Shown here piece after piece: positions 60,651 to 64,000 of a DNA stretch of 64,000 bases. The stretch's first letter is position 1. Each line of letters opens with the position of its first letter. The translations under genes were made by a program, and so were the position numbers. Below the pieces are notes generated by a model. The model searched no databases, was not told the origin of the DNA, and worked only from the letters and a program-made list of their open reading frames with translations. Source of the DNA: Bidens hawaiensis (taxonomy: Eukaryota; Streptophyta; Magnoliopsida; Asterales; Asteraceae); NCBI GenBank assembly GCA_021521415.1, contig JAIQDT010003564.1, forward strand, positions 186,001-250,000, read 5' to 3'.

Positions 60651-61668
60651 ATGGATTAATGTGGCTCTTACGACTAGTCCCGAAATTAAAGAATATTATT
60701 TCAATACCGTAAAGGGAATTTTTTTTACTTATGATTTAAAATAATATTATGATTTAAAATAATATAGAACCTGGGTTAGTTGAAATATAAACCTAATCAT
60801 ATTACAGAAAGAAAACTTACAAATCTAAAATCTAAAATTTACAATCCGATAAGAACATTTATATATCGGATGTACCAACGGTGTATCCACCATGTTCTTA
60901 TCATCTCAACATTGTACCGTTATCCCAAACTACTATCGGTTCTAGGATTATGACACACGATTGTACGTATAATGATTTCCACGCGAGGACTTGGGTAATT
61001 ATGTATGCATCCATAATTACTTAGGTCGTCGGATGGTCCGCATAATTCGTTCCATCGTGTGGGTTACAAAAGCGTTTGAAAACATTAATTTGTGAGGGAG
61101 CACAAGTTTTAAAAATGTATGAATATAAATTAGGAAAAAGTTCATAAATTTCTAGGACATTAAATGTAAGTCCTTAAAGTTGTAAAGAAATAATTTATTA
61201 ATAATGGAGGTTAATAAAATGATTTGGGATGGTTGAGGAGGGTAAATGAGGCAGATATATGTTTTAATGTGAACTTTATTCGTCAAATAAAAGGCGTTAT
61301 AAACATATAATTGAGAAAAGACTAAAATAACTACGATCGACTAAAGAACAAAATACAAGTCTTCGGGTCTCTTGAGGGGTTAATGTGACAAGAGAAATTT
61401 AGTTCACAAAGGTCAGAGTAGATTATCTTGGAGTAGCTCAAATAGGTTGAGTTCGTAATTTGGGGTTGCGTAATTTGGGTTTTCAATACGGTATAAATGG
61501 GTATCTTGAGCTTGTGGGTATGGAATTGGTGAGGTAATAAGGACCTTGATTGACTAAGGAAACTTGAAGGATGCGGGGTTGATAGGCTTGACTTGATGAA
61601 CAAGGGCAAGTTGATGGCACATATTCTAGGGATGATTAGGGTCTCCATGATGGTATCTAGTGCGGTTA
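60651..61668. other. AT-rich stretch, nothing assignable
   Basis: Begins where the pol remnant fades. The open frame at 61331-61678 (minus) has no recognisable domain. No LTR end, primer site or RNA gene seen. Confidence 0.5.
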
Positions 61669-62022
61669 TTAAGAACACCAGGTTGAATATGAGCGGTAGT
61701 CTGTTTGTGCGATGGTCTGTACACTAGGCAGGGTATGACAAGAGTTAGCAAGGTGGCCATACTGATGTGTATAGCTGGCACAAGGATTTAGCAGAGCGAC
61801 AACGGTTAAAGGTGAAGCACAACGGGTGAGGACTAGTGCATGGTTTCCTTCTTGAGGCGTCTCGGTCTGAGTCGAGGTTGAGGGTTGTTTTTGATTAACA
61901 ATATAGCTTTGGTGATTGACCTTACGCTTGTTGTTGGTATTTGAAATAGATTTTAGGTTCGGTTTAAGCGTAAGCGGATGAGTCTGTTTTGGTCTTGTCA
62001 GGAACAAGTGATGAAACAACAC
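61669..62022 (-). pseudogene. Possible decayed gag zinc-knuckle remnant
   Basis: A 117-codon minus-strand frame. It contains CASYTHQYGHLANSC, which looks like a zinc knuckle (C-x2-C-x4-H-x4-C) with one cysteine lost, followed by a Gln/Thr-rich tail as in gypsy Gag linkers. The orientation agrees with the pol remnant to its left, so it may be the same element after loss of protease, RT and RNase H. Weak evidence. Confidence 0.35.
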
Positions 62023-63213
62023 AATTAGAGTTGAGGCTTTAAACTTTAGTCACGTATAAGAGTTGCAAACTCTTTGGTGATCATAGTAGACATAAGGCAG
62101 TCGTGAGAATTCAACAAACGACGATGAAACGATGGTTTCCTATGAGAACATAGAATGAAATAGGATGATGCTAGATACAAGAGGAGCATGACGGTGAATT
62201 TTGACGTAAGCCCTTCCTCGTTTAGGATGTTATGTTTGGGTTGAGGTGGATTGTCGAGGAATAGTACAACTTGACGATTCTACTTGCGTTTTGCCAGGGT
62301 GATTGGTGATGAGGATAAGTAGTGGGTAAATGAGTCAATATTTCCAAAAATTAGCTTAACACAAAAGATTAGGTTTGATTGCTTTCAAAATTTTGAATTG
62401 AAGTTACTATGTGAGTGACCATAGAAGAACAGTTGATTAATTTTTAGTACAAGGATTTCTTGCTAAAAACCTTTTATGATTAATAATGACACGATTTTCA
62501 AGAACTGAGTTGATGAGCTGTGTATACCACAAATGAACTATTAAGAAAAACTGAATTTTTGAAATATGTTGAGCTAGCGTTTACTCTTAACTTAAGGATA
62601 AGTTAGAATCTATATTGAGAATTAATTAGATAATTTTGATTAATGGGTTTTATCAAAGTTTGATAAATTGATGAGTTTTTTTTTTTTTAAAAAAAAAACT
62701 CAGGTTGAATACTTGAAAATAGTTTATGTGTGTGATACCATGAGTATGAGAAAGTCATTAGACTATGAAATTATGCAATAATATTGTTGATGTTTTAATA
62801 ATGTGATAAGATAAATAAATGAGGAATTTGTAAATCACTCAATATTCGAGTGTAAGTTGTCTGATTAACTTGTGATAGTCGAGTATTAATAAATGAGGAA
62901 TTTGTATCTAATTATGTGGATGAAAAGTATTTCTAAGTGTAAGAATAGATGGAATTAATAAATCTTGATTCAAAAGTGATTTAGTAAATAAGAATTTGTT
63001 GTAAATTAATACTCGTGTCTTATCATAGTAGTTTGAGGTTGGGATTGTGTTTGAGGTTGAGAATTTCCAATACCTATAAATATTTGATTATAGAAGTCTT
63101 ATCATTTTTAACATAACTTAAAACATAAATGGGTTCATTTGTTGATTAGGGCTTCATGAATCACCATTGGTCCTTCCAACAAATGATAAATATCGAATAT
63201 CAATTAAACAAAA
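62023..63213. other. AT-rich intergenic sequence, no gene seen
   Basis: Only short inverted repeats stand out: tatcaaagtttgata at 62651-62665 and a T13/A10 foldback at 62673-62701. Confidence 0.6.
62673..62701. repeat. Poly-T/poly-A foldback
   Basis: gag, 13 T, 10 A, ctc: a short perfect-ended palindrome next to another 15 bp palindrome (62651-62665). Confidence 0.8.
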
Positions 63214-63607
63214 TCAATCGAAAATCGAATTTGAGGGGGTGTTGAGGTAGATGATTGAAGTAGTTCGGGAACCACCCCATTGTACATACTTCATCCATCC
63301 GATCAAAAAAACACAATACGGAAAAACCGAGTTTAGCCACGAAATCACCGTGAATTCGGTTATAAATTTAAGGATGTGATCGTCACATGACCACGTTGAT
63401 ACAATGAGGGTAGTAGATTCGGGTACGTTTGGTGTGATATGCTTTGGCCTAATAAGTTCCACACCCTTACCGAACACTCTAGGAAGGCAACCAGGTCTCG
63501 CGGTTGATTGAGATTTATGCGCATTGCACTTCCTTAGGCTCGCAAGCCTTGGTGTCAAGGGTTCGGTAAACAAGTGCGTCCCTCTTCCAGTTACTACATA
63601 TCCGTCC
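63214..63607 (-). other. Possible minus-strand retroelement leader
   Basis: About 65 bp at 63348-63415 resemble the gypsy leader at 50886-50950. An open frame of 133 codons covers the region (63214-63615) but its product is not recognised and it may be fortuitous. The right edge meets an LTR-end-like sequence at 63608. Confidence 0.35.
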
Positions 63608-64000
63608 TGTGACACCCTCCACTTTCACGTTAACACCATTAACCCAACTCTGTTATCTTACACATCGTGCATAACATTTACATGAGTCAATAAAGAGTCA
63701 CACACATGATTCTATCAATACACGTTGGTGGTTAATGTCAAATTAGATATGTTTAAATAATTCAGATATAATTATGTGTTAGATGATTTTATGTGTTACA
63801 CAATTTAGTACATTACGCTCGCTAAACATGCTACTATTTATGATAAAAAAAATACCACATGCATATGTTTATAGTATTATCTATGTGAAATTACATGTTA
63901 AATGCTTATTTGTTTAGTTCGTAACTTGTATTGTGAAATTGCGATCGATTGTGCGTAATTTGTAATTTTTCGGCTTTTATAAAATAGTTTTAACAAAAAT
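63608..64000 (-). mobile_element. Possible LTR edge running off the window
   Basis: Starts TGTGACACCCTCCAC on the plus strand, the complement of a GGGTGTCACA LTR end similar to those of the gypsy elements here. No Met primer site is visible next to it, so the call is tentative. Confidence 0.35.

Noticed and set aside
61331..61678. 115-codon minus-strand frame
   Set aside because: Low-complexity Ser/Thr/Pro/Leu composition and no domain; kept only as part of an unassigned region.
1..64000. Endogenous pararetrovirus (caulimovirid) sequence
   Set aside because: Every RT found lies between LTRs with integrase, or is the LINE type; no movement-protein or coat-protein wording was seen.

Overview
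The window looks like repeat-dense intergenic or heterochromatic DNA of a flowering plant. Every protein-level match I recognise is a plant retrotransposon: Ty1-copia RNase H, Ty3-gypsy gag/pol and an L1-type LINE. No host gene, rRNA gene or CRISPR array is convincing. The LTR sizes, initiator-tRNA-Met primer sites and pol wording are common in eudicots. An Asteraceae-like genome is my guess from memory, not something shown here.

Layout. 1-1133: tail, LTR (239-1065), primer-binding site and a short leader of a plus-strand copia element. 1134-32423: a tandem array with a 770-771 bp unit. Each unit carries, on the minus strand, the C-terminal half of a copia RNase H plus about 340 bp of 3' untranslated sequence. 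There are 26 landmarks and a final partial unit, about 19.8 kb of satellite. The array is split at 13354-24832 by a complete but coding-dead Ty3-gypsy element (LTRs of 3046 bp each, TSD TTTAT).

32424-50882: a second, related gypsy element with about 3.6 kb LTRs, a broken gag and almost no pol. A stray 335 bp piece of its own 3' internal end lies left of its left LTR. A 6.0 kb L1-type LINE (43637-49651, 16 bp TSD, poly-A) is inserted in its right LTR. 50883-59381: minus-strand gypsy leader, primer site and LTR sequences. A recent direct duplication of about 5.2 kb (48362-53564 and 53565-58844) copies the LINE 3' half, the end of the gypsy LTR and most of these minus-strand sequences. 59382-60650: decayed minus-strand pol. 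60651-64000: mostly unassignable AT-rich DNA with a faint gag-like trace and a possible further LTR edge.

Order of events, inferred from nesting: the satellite was amplified from an already broken copia fragment; gypsy 1 then jumped into it; the LINE jumped into the gypsy 2 LTR; the LINE/LTR block was then duplicated in tandem. The two observations I would follow up first are the copia-derived 771 bp satellite with higher-order structure, and the 73 bp-period hairpin arrays in the gypsy 1 LTRs, whose stems show compensatory changes.
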